A stretch of 64,000 nucleotides of DNA from Actinernus sp. WN-2022. Taxonomy: Eukaryota > Cnidaria > Anthozoa > Actiniaria > Actinernidae. Below are positions 9,306-21,300 of the stretch, piece by piece. The notes beneath the pieces are model-generated. The model searched no databases. It was not told the origin of the DNA and saw nothing but the letters and a program-made list of their open reading frames with translations. The number at the start of each line of letters is the position of its first letter. The stretch's first letter is position 1. The position numbers were made by a program, and so were the translations under genes. The stretch is taken from contig JAOWCC010001634.1 in assembly GCA_030867875.1 (NCBI GenBank), positions 6,805,877-6,869,876 on the forward strand. Reading direction: 5' to 3'.

Positions 9306-12300
9306 CGTGCACAATAATATTACAAAGCGCTTCCGAACAGATACACGGCAGAATGCATAATACATTGCACAAACGACCTTGACAGTCAGAGCTTGTCTAA
9401 ATTAAAAGACATTGAATCATGGCGAACATTGGTAAAGGCAGCACAAATTAGAGATCATAAACCGCTTCTTGACATCGCAGCTGCTACAGATGAATCCGAA
9501 ATCCCAAAAAATTGAATATCATCGTAAGTGTCGCAGCATTTTTACCATGAAAAAGTCCTGAGATTGAGACAAGCACTTCATGGCCCCCAAAGCCATCAGA
9601 GTTGCAAGAAAGTGCTGTCGATATCCCCGATTGTCTAGGAATGTTTTTTTTTAAGACGTACACTCCCTGACTGGTAACCTAGACATGCAGCAAGACACAT
9701 CTTCTAGGGTTAAACGTCTCATCAATTCCTTTGGCCAAGACTGTGTGTATGGGGTAAGCTGTAGGAAGCAAAAAAACCCAAAGCACATCTTACTGCCTTA
9801 TGCAATTAAGTCTCTAACCAACAACGTAGAGCTGATACAAATTATAAATCGCTGCAGCCATGGGCTTTCCTACTCGCAGATCGAAGAGATTGACACAGCC
9901 TTGTGCTTACACAAGATGGCTAGATCATCAGATGGGAGTGTTCCACTTCCAGAACATATCCAGCCATTTGTCCGCACAACAGTGGCTTGGGATAATATCG
10001 ACAGGTTAGAGGAGACGCTTTCCGGTACATGGTGGCACCTCTCACAAGGTAAACGGAATTTCTTTACAGGCAAAAGTGTTTAGTCCACAACTCCCACCCG
10101 ATCCTGTTGTCGTGAAAGAAAGAAAAACGAAATGTAGAGCTGCCTCCATTATTGCTCCCAGTATATAATGCTGGTGCCCGTGTTGGACCTCCTGCGCGAA
10201 AATATGTAGAGGTGACATCTGTAGAGGTATTACAAAATGCTTGGAAGAAGAATCTGCTGTGGGTGTTTACCCATCTACATGAAGCCGACAATCAGAGGGT
10301 TAGCAGCTGAACAGGGTTTAATATTTCCAGTCATGATGATGTAACTGTGTCCCAAGATAACGTGGGATACCTTCCTTCGATAGATGCACCAGCAACTAAT
10401 CTATCAACTATTTATGAGGTACTGCTGCAGTCGGTCAAGATAAAAGATGCATTAGCTCTAAAATGTATCCTTGTTTTTGACCAGGCACTTCATGCAAAAG
10501 CTGCAGAAGTCATCTGGAAGAGAAGTGATCAGTTTCGGGACATTGTTCCTAGGATGGGTGTGTTCCATACAATATGCACATTGCTCTCCATTATTGGAAA
10601 GCGATTCCAAGATGCTGGATTTAGAGACCTTTGTATAGAATCTGGAGTAATTGCTGAAGGTTTCCGGAGTCCTAGACGGCCGTCTGTCCGATTTCATAAG
10701 CTGATGTACGAAGTACTTCTCCACCTTGCGTGGAAAGGCTTCCAATCGTGGTTGCAAGTTTGCCATGGAGACAATATACAACTGGTAGAAGATGTGGTTA
10801 ACGATTTGGAGGGCCTTCGCAACAGCGTTTGTAAGAAGGAATTGGAAGAAGACATTGTTTGCTCTATAGAGCTATTTGACGTCTACCTAGATTACCTTCG
10901 TTGTGAGAATGGGAACCTTAATTTCAGCCTTCTGGATGTCGTACATCGACATGGAGGGCTTCTGAGAGGTTCCAGAGCGGGAGATTGGAATTTACATTTG
11001 TCATGTATCAGAGCAATGATACCCTGGTGTTTTGCATATGATAATCTGAATTACGCAAGATACTTATCAGCCTACATCGAGGAGATGTCCTACCTCGACC
11101 AAGAACATCCTGAGTTTTTCGGTTGCCATTGGTGCAGAAAACCCATTCGGAAGAATTCCAGTTGATCAGGCATGTGAAGAAACTGTCAATAAAGACACTC
11201 AAAGACCAGGAGGCACAAAGGGATTCAGTTTGAAGCCGGGAGCAGTCAGCAGATACTACATGGTTGCTGAGTACAGGAGCATATTTCCTAGACAACTCAT
11301 GAGAGACATGTTGGATTTGAAGTCCCACTTTAGCCATGCAGATCTACAACGTACTAGAATACGTAGCTAAGGATGAAGCAGATGTGAAGTCACTGTTGGA
11401 AATGTTGGAGAGTAATTGGATCGACCCATTTTGCAGTGAACAACAAGACCTTGTGTGTCTCTCTACAGGGAAGGTTGCTCCATCTCACGTTGAGGCAGAT
11501 TTGCTTCATGCCAGAGATACCGGAGAACGAGCCTACAGAGAATTTAGCGACCAGAGACTTGAAAGCTGTCCACCCGAACATAAGTTCCACGATAAGATGA
11601 CAAAATAGAAGTTAAAAACGTTCAGCTAGCTTGACAAGAAGATGTAAGTTCGCAAAGAAAGTGGTAAAGACATCATCTTGAAAGCAGATCGCATCTTATT
11701 TGGGCAAATGATCGTGATAGATGAGAGCAGAAGCCTCAAGATGAGGGATGTTTTAGCGCATCCTCTTGGACCACTGCCATGGTCACTGGCAACGTCAGAC
11801 GGTTCGTTAAGAAAAGCTATCAAGGCTGCACTCGCTAAAGAACTCCAGAAGAATGTTCCTCCAGCTGAAAGAATCCCTGGACCATGTGCATGCATCATCG
11901 ATGGTATGAGTGTTGTTCAAAGCCTCAAGGGTGATCACAAGACATTTTCAGAAGTTGAAGATGATCTTCTCTGCAAGGGCCTTCATGAATGTCCCGACAG
12001 TGAGCGGATTGATATCGTCTTTGATGTTTACAGGCTGGATTCCATAAGGCAAAACAGAACGACTGTTTCTGGGATGCAATACAAAAATATTACTTCTGGA
12101 CACAAAGTACAGCAGTGGAGAAAGTTCATAGCCGATCCAAGCAACAGAGTGGAAGCAAGACAAATACAGGGCAAAGCTACAAGGAAAAGTCTTGTTTGTC
12201 ATTGTGAGGAAGATTGTTCGGTAAGATAACCACAGACAAGGTAGAGAAAGCAGACGACCTGAAGTCGACACAGGAGGAAGCAGACGCACGTCGCTTCTAT

Positions 12301-13032
12301 TCCATGCAGATCACGCTGCTACAACAGGTTACAAGTCAATCGTCATTGCATCAGAGGATACAGATGTCTTTGTACTTTGCCTTGCCTTCAACAGTACTAT
12401 CCCTTGTTCTATGTATCAGAAATGTGGTACACAAATACGAACAAGGTAAAGTTGGTGCAATTAGGAATCTCGAGTGCAACCAGTCATCACAAGAAATAAT
12501 GCAGCAGCTAGGAGTGCAATCAGAACTCTCTGAGGAGCTTTTCTGTCATTTACACAAATTTACCTGTCTGATGTACAGTTCCAACCCTGGCACTGAGGAT
12601 GTCAACGAGCTGAGGTACAGGCTGATTTGTGCCAGGAAAGGTGACCTTGACTCGAATCAACTTCCTCCTTGTGCTGACTGTCTGCATAAGCACTGTCAAC
12701 GCGCCAACTACCAGGCAAGAATATGGCGACAAAGTCTTGTCGGATGCCCTGACGTTCCATCACCGGTTGGATCAGGCTGGTGTCGGATGGTGCTGATGAT
12801 GCTAAAGTCTTGCACTAGACTGGATGGTTGTTGACCCAGCTCCAAAAGCTGTATTGCAGCTATTGTCCTGCAGATGTGTGTGCTCATGCAAGCTGCCTGG
12901 TTGTTCGTGTCTAATGAATGGACTGAAGTGCAATGACATGTATGTGCAAACTTAAGGATTGTCAGAACTGCTCAAACGAGGACAGTGATAATCTGAAAGT
13001 CATAGATGACGATTATGAAGATAAGGAGTGAT
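9306..13032 (+). pseudogene. Broken copy of a large uncharacterised transposon-borne protein with Cys-rich C-terminus
   Basis: Conceptual pieces in all three + frames read as one protein of roughly 1,200 residues. In order: a WRTLVKAAQIRDHKPLL segment followed by YHRKCRSIFTMKK (9360-9550); a segment with KHILLPYAIKSLTNN and YSQIEEIDTALCLHKMA (9685-10083); the longest open stretch 10347-11165; EETVNKDTQRPGGTKGFS (11176-11235) in another frame; 11336-11608; 11678-12229 with a CACIIDGMSVVQSLKG motif; 12214-12834; then a cysteine-rich end, CRCVCSCKLPGCSC, and after one more shift CKLKDCQNC (about 12850-13000). At least six frameshifts or stops make it a pseudogene. From memory it belongs to a very repetitive, uncharacterised family in coral gene predictions. 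I know of no function. The Cys-rich tail resembles CXC-type zinc-binding motifs. Confidence 0.75.
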
Positions 13033-13301
13033 TTCACAATATAATGTTACATATCACAATTGATATACATGTATTTCCCAGTAGGTTTCTAGCTACTCGT
13101 GTATGAGGTCTAGTGTTACCTACTGTCGATAGGCAGAGAGCAGATATAACTGATAATGCCAACTTTCGGAATAGCATCGATATAACGTTCGATATAGCAC
13201 CCAAAAGAAATAAATTGACTCCTGACTTAACTTAATCAATGGCTCTTAAAGAAATACAACGACTTCAATAGCATTGACACTGTTGTTGCATGTCTTACAT
13301 T

Positions 13302-13898
13302 GAAGAAATTTGCTTGGAAAGATGAAAAACTCTGAAATATCCAAATATTCGGATTTAGCACAGGGTACCCAAAACTACTTCCGGTTTACAAAAATATCGT
13401 AACATTCGTGATAATATAACAAATTCAAAGAAAAAACAGGTCAAGTTTCGTTATAAGACTTAGTTTAATGTAGCTTTACTGTTTACAATTGGAATTTTGT
13501 ATTTATTGGTTAATTATAATATTATATTTCCGCTTTATCTTTAATTTGTACCTCTTTTTGAAAATGACGTCATTATCACGTGACCCCAATGAGGAATATT
13601 AATACAATTTTACACATGCAATAAAGCCTATTGAGAAACCAACTGTTTGCAACTATAACAACATCATTACATTAAAATTTAAAAGAGATATGAATAAATA
13701 AAGAGTTCATGGTGTATATCAGCTCATTATGCATAATTTTGAGTTTAAGGTCACGTGACACCCTTAAGCTACAAATATGACAGGGCTATCATATATTTTC
13801 TTGATCTTCAGGTCAATAGCTTTCAGAAAATGTATGATAGCATTTGCCCCCTCGAGTGGTACTAATTTGCCATTTTTGGGCACTCGGCTCATGGACTA
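13302..13898 (-). repeat. Right terminal inverted repeat of the 6-kb transposon
   Basis: Inverted partner of 7840-8427. Its inner end is GAAGAAATTTGCTTGG and its outer end is CTCGGCTCATGGACTA. Confidence 0.85.
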
Positions 13899-15330
13899 TA
13901 ACTACAATGTACATGTACAGTTTAATTTGTATGAGTCTGCTTGTGCTAAATATAAATAACAGCAACTCAACTGAAATCAACTAAAAAATATTTTTATATG
14001 TATGAAACTTTTCACCATCATTTGAGATTTTTAATCCATGTTTCCCATTTGCTGTCACTTTTCTCTTTTTCCCATTTGCTGTCACTTTTCTCCTCTCTGC
14101 TAAAACATCTGCCGACAGCTTTTTTACAATATGATTTATATGGCTTTGCATAATTCGAATAATTTGCTGTCATTTATTTTAACTTGTACATAATTTAACA
14201 GTACTTAATGTACTTGCAAAGAATGCTGGGAAATCCTATACTGAGCATATGCAGTAGGAGGCAATGAATTGTGGGTAATTACAATGACGTGCTCTGATTT
14301 AATATGGCTTCTCTGTAGGGTTATTTTGATGTTCATTAATGCTTTGTTGATGAATTACTATGTCCTCTAATACAGAAAGGAGTAAAATTAAATAATATAA
14401 TAATGTATAGTGTGGACAAAATGTCCCCTCTGCAACGTCCCCTCCGCAACAGGTCACAGTCTAAATGAAACCAGTTTTGATAAGAATATAGCAAATGCAG
14501 CTGGCAATTCCATGTTGTGGACATTACATTCAGAGACCAAAAATCAGATTACAAATGCTTCCCAAACTTAATTTAAAATAGCTGTGCTGCTTAAATTTAT
14601 ACATACATGTAGCACACCTTAGGTGGGCCTCTCTATTTTCAATTTAAAAAATTATAATTTCCTATCATTACTCTTTTTTAATTAATATCTAAATGTCTAC
14701 TTAACAGAAGGTTCAGCATGTTTACAGATCAAAATGTTCACTGACTTCTGGTGAAACAGACTCTTAAAGCCTACAGAGTAGCTCAAAAACTAAACAAACT
14801 TCTTATACATTATTTTTAAGCCACTGGTAAACCTTTTATATGTCAATTTGTTCAGCTACAGTGAAAGGACCTATTCCAGAGAGGGTTACAGGCCCATAGA
14901 AGACACATGACTTGTGGACCTTGTCAATGTACACAGGGTATCCAAAAGACACAGGGTACCCAAAAGCAAAAAAGCATAATTGCCAAAGGCCTGTCTGGAC
15001 TTCACATTTATAGCATACAAATCCAGAAATCATGCTTAGTGCTTGCAAAACGTGCTGACTGAAACATTAATGTGCAAAACCTTAAATATATTTTTTATTA
15101 ATTCTTTAATTACAATCAAAATTATTTCCTTTTCAATAACAAAATTCCCCTCCATAACAATTTTTCCCTTCCGTAACACTTTTTTATTTTGCTGTATCTC
15201 AGGAAAACTAAAATCAAACAGATGCTAATATATCTCATCTGTAGACTCACAAATTAAATTGGCAGGAATAAAAGTGGCAAAGTATTTGGACTTAACATGA
15301 CTGTAACTGCAATATACTAATTTATGTACC
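13899..15330. other. Spacer with scattered repeat motifs, no gene seen
   Basis: Contains a direct duplication of CCCATTTGCTGTCACTTTTCTC (split as 14045-14092), two copies of TGTCCCCTC-GCAAC near 14420, and ACACAGGGTA-CC repeats at about 14935-14965. One - strand frame (14836-15048) is open but has no splice context or family signature, so I do not call it a gene. Confidence 0.35.
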
Positions 15331-15336
15331 TCATAT

Positions 15337-15518
15337 TGTTACGGAGGGGAAAATAGCATATTGGTTGAAATCTCTAATCCTGATAAAACATTTTTCCAAA
15401 AGATTTCTATTACGTTACTGTTAAGAGTGACTGGTATGTTATGTGCATCAGCATAGAATGCCTTTATGTAATCTATGTGTTTGTAAAAATAGAAAGGAAA
15501 AAAAATTCCCCTCCGTAA
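15337..15518. repeat. Short inverted-repeat element with TGTTACGGAGGGGAA ends
   Basis: TGTTACGGAGGGGAA at 15337 is repeated as its complement at about 15504-15518, enclosing 182 bp. A further CCCTTCCGTAACAC end sits at 15165-15180. Likely a small MITE; I could not define a target duplication. Confidence 0.5.
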
Positions 15519-15778
15519 CACAATTTATCCTTTTTTCAAAATCAGTGGTATTGTTTTTCTTTTGGGTGACACTGGAATGAAAATAAATCTTTATATCATA
15601 AGGTTTGATTATCCAGCTACTAGAAAAAGTAGTTTTTAGACCACAACATAACTTCCAAAAGCAATTTATGGCCAGTGCTTACTTTCTTTTGGTTTGGTGT
15701 AGTATTTATTAGTATAGCTTCGTATTTCTTTTAAATGCTAATTTATGGAAATTTACGAACCTTACATGTATATTCGGT

Positions 15779-15868
15779 AGATGTTCTCGCAGATAAGCCG
15801 CACCCCCGATTTTAAACGAAGATTTTGGGTGAAATGGTGCGGCTTATCCGTGAGTGAATACAGTATGC
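15779..15868. repeat. GATAAGCCGCACC palindrome (MITE)
   Basis: GCAGATAAGCCGCACC is followed by CGATTTTAAACGAAGATTT and the complementary GGTGCGGCTTATC. The same layout occurs at 49187-49255 inside a larger element, so this is a member of a dispersed short palindromic family. Confidence 0.75.
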
Positions 15869-16265
15869 TGTATTACCATTTATTATTATGCAGCTATTAA
15901 AGGTGTTCCTATTAAATGGTGTTCCTATTAAATTACATTTTTTTATAATACTGCATAATGCCTAATATTTATCCCCTGATATTGTGTAAAGTTGGTTTGT
16001 TCTAGAGACCTGAGTCGGCAATGCTAAGTTGATCAGTTGTAAACTTGTGTACAATAAAGTCTGTCATTGAGTAATTCTCGGTTCCATTACAATTATAATA
16101 TGGATTCTACTTGTAAGTGTTTCTTGTTGTACATCATCTATGTTTACATTAAGATTCTTTTATCATTATCTTAAGATGCTGATCGGTCTGTCGAAACTTT
16201 CAGCTTCCATGAATTTAGTATGTTTGAAATTCAATAAATTGTAGACCTAATGCTAAAATGTAATA
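15869..16265. other. Spacer, no gene seen
   Basis: Includes a small tandem of GGTGTTCCTATTAAA (about 15900-15932) and an AATAAA-bearing AT-rich stretch. Nothing else recognised. Confidence 0.3.
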
Positions 16266-16269
16266 TTAA

Positions 16270-17691
16270 AGGGGCTGGGTCAGCGCTCATTCGTTACCAG
16301 TCTATCGCACGGCCAAAGGCAAAATTTGATTTCCGACTCCGGGAGTACGAAATCAAACCTCCCTCCGAAGGAACCTTTCAGGAATCCATTTCCATCGCTC
16401 TTATTTCGAACCTCTAAAACATTTTTTTTGCAGGAACGTTTTGTTTAGCATTCATTCTAAATGTAGAGTATTTCATTTTTACATTTTTTGTTTGAAATTC
16501 TGATGAATAAAGGCTCTGGAGGAAGGGGAGGTAAACGAGTCGGGGCAGGAAGAAAGAAAACGCCTGCCTTGAGGCAATTGACGAAAAAAAAAAATGACCG
16601 ACACTGGAAAGGCCAACATGCTGCTATATACTTAAGCAAACAAATATTCAAAACCTGGCGGGAGCTAAAGGCCAAGGAACTTTTGGTAGTACTTCAAGAG
16701 TAGTTGATTGAGATTGTTGCCACACGAAACGTTTAGTGTTTGACTCAAGGTATAACAAAAAGTAACGCCAGAAGATAAATAACTTGCCAAAAACCTTTTG
16801 CTAAAAAGCAATGTTTTATAAAACGGACAAAATGAAAGAAAAGAAAGAGTTTATTTTGCGACTTTTCTGAGCACAAGCCAAAACACACCAAAGCCAAGAC
16901 AAACTCACCAGCCAAAACACACCAAAGCCAAGACAAAGGACAACCCGAACTCACCTGAAAACGTTTTCCAGAATCAAAACAAGGTAATAAAACATACCTG
17001 AAATTTAGCTGAACCTGCTACTTTGTCGGCTCTTCAAAAATAATTATTTATAGGAAACGGCGAAGTTCGAGCCAAGCTATCTCACTGACTTTATTCCAGC
17101 GAAGCATTTATAAACACTTCACGAACGAACCAAGGCTTCACAACAATTATCATGAAAGGAGGCGAATTCCAACTCTCTTTACAAGTCTTTAGAACTCCAA
17201 ACGATGGGAGTTTTCCGTTCAGCAAGGCAAGGAACGACGACTAAATTTGAAAACCGTCCGTTCAGCGATCAAGTCAACACGGGACCAAAACCATGTTTCG
17301 CAAAATGTTGACGATTTTCACAAGAAATGGCGCCAGATTGTCCTAAGCGATGACAAGTAAACAATCCCTAGTATTACATTTGACGAGGTGAAGAGTTTTT
17401 GTACACATTTAGCCGGACTTTCATTGCTGTATTTTCGGATAAATCGAGGTGAACTTCCGTAACTGAATTTTACTTTCTTACACAAAATCTACCCGCTAAC
17501 ATTGAAAGGGTTTCAATCTTACCCTCAACCAATCAGAAATGAGCTCTCGTTGAACTGACCAATCAGACACAATGCTACTGTTGCTTGCGAAAGAAACCAT
17601 TGCGATCGCAGAATAATTTTGAATATTTATGATATGCTAATTACCTCAAGAGCATACTTACTGCGCACGGGCACCAGGTGACCCAGCCCCT
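16270..17691. mobile_element. 1.42-kb TTAA-flanked DNA transposon
   Basis: The left end is TTAA-AGGGGCTGGGTCA and the right end is the exact complement, TGACCCAGCCCCT-TTAA. TTAA target duplications are the hallmark of piggyBac-like insertion. There is no transposase frame, so it is non-autonomous. It contains one small + strand frame (16488-16703), described separately. Confidence 0.75.
16488..16703 (+). CDS. Small basic frame inside TTAA element (uncertain)
   Basis: A 71-residue frame with a Gly/Arg/Lys-rich start (GGRGGKRVGAGRKKTPA) and then HAAIYLSKQIFKTWRELK, which resembles a short helix-turn-helix-like segment I have seen beside transposons in cnidarian sequences (from memory). It starts 218 bases inside the element and ends at a stop, with no sign of a larger protein. 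It may be a remnant of the element's own gene or chance. Function unknown. Confidence 0.3.
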   Translation: MFEILMNKGSGGRGGKRVGAGRKKTPALRQLTKKKNDRHWKGQHAAIYLSKQIFKTWRELKAKELLVVLQE

Positions 17692-18253
17692 TTAAGTGAT
17701 TTTTCGTTTTAATCGAATGTTGCCATTTTATCTTTGCCTTACATTTCATGACAACCTGAATCGGAGGCTGCTTCTGCAAATAAGAGTAGTAAAAATATTA
17801 CCTTGTAATTTTCATTGCTAACTTGACTTGGATTATTAAAATTTGTTTTTTTGTCAACTGAAGGCAAAAATTGGTATCATGCAACTTTTCTGTCATTTGA
17901 GCATGTGGGTGGGGCCACTATTGTAAAAGTTTGTATTGTTTCAATATTTTACTGGCCAAAAATGGGTTGTGTCCAAGCAAAATTACATTTGACCGGACAG
18001 CATATCCGGCGCCTACCCTTTAGTTATTTCAAGCCCTGATATTACATATGACTTTTTATGCGCAGAGCTCTATTTATAAAGCCATATGCATGTACATTAT
18101 GTACATGTTCAGTATAAGGAACTTGTCTGGCAGATTACATGTACAATGTAATTGAACTGGTTTTGCTGATGCAGCCATAGCAAACATGTACATGATGTTG
18201 TTAATACCACATGCTTAATACATTGTTGTACTTGTATACATGTACACCATTAG
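17692..18253. other. Spacer or intron, rich in ACATGTACAT
   Basis: Many overlapping TACATGTA-like palindromes occur at 18080-18250. A TTTCAAGCCCTG end at about 18023-18034 is one terminus of a CAGGGCTTGAAA-type transposon whose other end I could not find. Confidence 0.4.
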
Positions 18254-18354
18254 GATGTAAAGAGTGTTCAACCTGAAGGTCCACTGCTTAGCACAGACAG
18301 CCACAAGCTAATGGAACTGGCTCGTTTGGAAGGGCATTATGTGCATTACTCCAA
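18254..18354 (+). CDS. TUBGCP6: GCP6 exon (first one visible)
   Basis: Acceptor CATTAG, donor AA-GTAAGG. Encodes 33 residues plus two bases, ending LMELARLEGHYVHYS. Its last two bases AA join the first base of the next exon to make Asn. Similarity to vertebrate GCP6 is weak here; the assignment rests on phase and order, and on a loose match of the joined region before TRVSLFGAL. The upstream exon was not found. Confidence 0.65.
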
Positions 18355-21300
18355 GTAAGGTCATAAGGAAACTTTGTACACAAATATCAGTATCACATTT
18401 ATTATTCACCAAGCCATTGAATACAGGGTTGTACATGTACGTGTATACGCATACTAAACAATTGTGAAATATAAAAAGAAGTTATGCACATCTGTGACGT
18501 CATCATTTTACAATGTACATTTGTACAAATGTATGTTGCACGTAAAAGCCTTTTCAAGATAGTACCTTTACAGTGTAAAGGAATGTCAAAGAACAGATCT
18601 AGATAAAATGCATATGAAGCATGTTTTCATGATCATTAATTGAAATACTGTAATGATGTTCTTGTTTTTCATGAGTTTTTTACATTAGTAAAATGTAGTC
18701 AGTAGTCCTACCATATCATTTTATAGTCGTAATATTTTCGGCTGAAGCCATTGTCAATATTTGCAGCATGCATCTTGATAAGAAGCCCCCCTCTTGAGTT
18801 TGGTAAAGTAATCTCGAGAAGAAGCCCATCTCGAAATGAAGCCCATCCAAGGGTCCTAAATAGAAAACAAGCCCATGGGCTTCTTTTCGAGGTATATATG
18901 CACTTAAATCCGTTGTACACTTGTCTACTAATGACAACATTAATCACTCAAAGAACAAATCAGTCACTCTGTGCGGCCATGCACTGCAGATTGTGAATAC
19001 CAGGGCTTTCAATAACTTTTTAGGCAACTGGCAGTCCTGACATTAGAGGCGGTGGTTAACCTAGTAAACTTTACTCAACACTTAACAAAAAAACGCAACG
19101 ATCGTGTGAAGTAGCCGGCAGTAAGAAGCAAAGTAACTGGTGGTTTATTGCCGGTAGCTGCCTTCTACTGAAACCCCTGGAATACTACTGAAATTGATAT
19201 TCCCAGTAATGAAACAACTTAATGAGCAATTGCAAATAAAGCCCAGAAAATAATATGAGGCTTTAATAGGATTCAAACCCATGACCTCTGCAATATCAGT
19301 GCAATGCCTACCAACTGAGCTACATTTGTATGACCCTTATTGGGAGCAGGTCAAGAGTGACATCAATTTACGTGATTGTTTTTGTATACCAGGTGACTAC
19401 TGAAAGAATTAAAATGAATATGAGATGAACTGATAAAACAATTGCTGTACCATGTTTTGTTATTAGTGAATTACATGTATTTACATGTAGTTTAATTTAA
19501 ATCAATTTTTTTGCACTTTATATATTTCCCCTTTGCGATTATCATAACTAAATAAATGAATAAATAAATAAAACCTAGTTACAATTTAAATGTGAAAACT
19601 ACTTTTAATTATCAAACTCTTTAATAATTCATGAAGCAAAAACAAAGGAAATTAATAAAACATCAGTCTGATTTACATAAACTTTGACTGTGATTTTCTT
19701 GGCCGAAGTAAGTCGTATCACCTACATCTAGACGTTTGATAAGTGTGATAAAGAATTTGTGTCCAATCTTTGTGGGATTTACAATGTACAAACTCTCGCT
19801 TTCAGCTTGAGTTTGTAAATCCCATGAAGATTGTCCACTCATTCTTTATCTAGTACTTAAACTACACTGAAAATAAACTGCAGAGAAAAAATGGTGGGTG
19901 GGGGAGGGGGGGGGGGGGACACTTGTATGATAACAACAACAACTTCAAACAACAAGTATTTATTAGCACCTTGTACGACAAATGGTACATGTACATCAGT
20001 TTGACACTAATAATCGTAGATAATATATATAACTATAAACCAAATACAGTAAGAGCTAGCCGGTCTTACATGTAATATAATTATTTATAATAATAATAAT
20101 AACATAGGTTCTTAAATCTCAATGTGCTTACAAATGTCTGATACAGTAACTACAGTTATTTACAGCAATAGATAAACATATTCATGAATAATTTTTTTTG
20201 TTTACAATCTAATGTGGATATAAAACTAAAAACTAACAAATGTAAGCTACTTTCAAATAATAGGTCTTAAGAGCAGATTTAAATTCAGAAACAGATTTAC
20301 AGGACTTTATACAGTCTTGAGAATAGATTTAGAATATTTATGAATCAGTAAATGGGTACATTGTAGGTATGCATATGTGTGGCTTTAGGGTGAGCCCAGA
20401 ACCGGACCTGGTTTTCAGAGAAAAAAATTGATCAAAAACTCAGATTTCCAATAATTGTGATTTTTACAAAAAAAAAGGTTTTCGCCCTGTTTGATTATTC
20501 TGAATTTGTCTATTACAGTTTATAACAGAAATGTAGGTTTAGTAGGAGCAATGTTTCATACATGTATACCAAAAACTATGTCCAAAAAAGAATCAATATT
20601 GATGGTGAAATACCAAAAGGAAGTTTTCAACCGGATTAGTAAATGGTTCTGTTTGATTGACAGCAGATCATTGATATATCACAAGTGGATCATTCAGCCG
20701 TAAAGAAAGTGCAGGAAAGCTGGTACATACATGTACACATGTATTCATTTGATCTACGAGTGTTTACATTTATTGCGAAACGTTTTTTCCACACATTCAA
20801 TAATTCCATCGGTTGTTGGCCTTACAATGTAACTACATGTATGTATTCCAAAAAGCAAGCAGGATGCCCTAGGACAACAAAGAAACAAGAAAAACAAAAC
20901 AAGGCCAAAAATGCATTAGAGAAAAAGAGATTGAATCTTTGTAAAATCCGACATTGAAGGGTTCAGGCAGAGTTGCAAAAACCTGAAGATGAAGGAGCGT
21001 TGATAGGAACCACTAGCCAAAAGAAGCTTTTTTCCAAGAAAGCTCAGATGGAAACAAAGTCTGACGGTGACTCTGAGTCGTTAGAATCCAACACCACAAT
21101 CTCTGCAAATTGACCTAAGCATGTATTGCCGTGTTGTTTCAGACAGCTGCCTTATCGGTGGCCCTCAGGGGCATTCACCTTCGATTTCATTGACCTTTCT
21201 TTGCCTTTTATAGATGTTCCATTTCGCTTTTGAGGCACTTTTTGTCTTTCACATTTTTCTGAAATAGCCATTGATAATTATAACACAAGAAGAAAACAAG

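Larger units (their letters stand above)
7840..13898. mobile_element. 6.06-kb DNA transposon with about 590-bp terminal inverted repeats
   Basis: The outer 588 bp (7840-8427) are repeated in inverted orientation at 13302-13898. The ends are TA-GTCCATGAGCCGAG and its complement; TA flanks both ends, which fits a TA target-site duplication as in Tc1/mariner-type insertion, though TA is too short to prove it. The arms share long blocks such as GTAAACCGGAAGTAGTTTTG and CACGTGACCCCAATGAGG. The interior carries a MITE (8837-9179) and one broken gene on the + strand (9306-13032). No recognisable DDE transposase is visible, so the encoded protein is either the mobility protein of an unrecognised group or a passenger. 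Confidence 0.85.

Noticed and set aside
9685..12834. Several separate small genes in the 6-kb transposon
   Set aside because: The pieces read in order as one protein whose frames change, so they are fragments of a single broken gene.
14836..15048. Minus-strand 70-residue frame with a duplicated FGYPV motif
   Set aside because: Looks protein-like, but no splice sites, partner exons or family were found. The duplication comes from a short DNA repeat.
19262..19330. Functional tRNA gene
   Set aside because: A and B boxes are present, but there is no pairing acceptor stem; called as SINE-derived.
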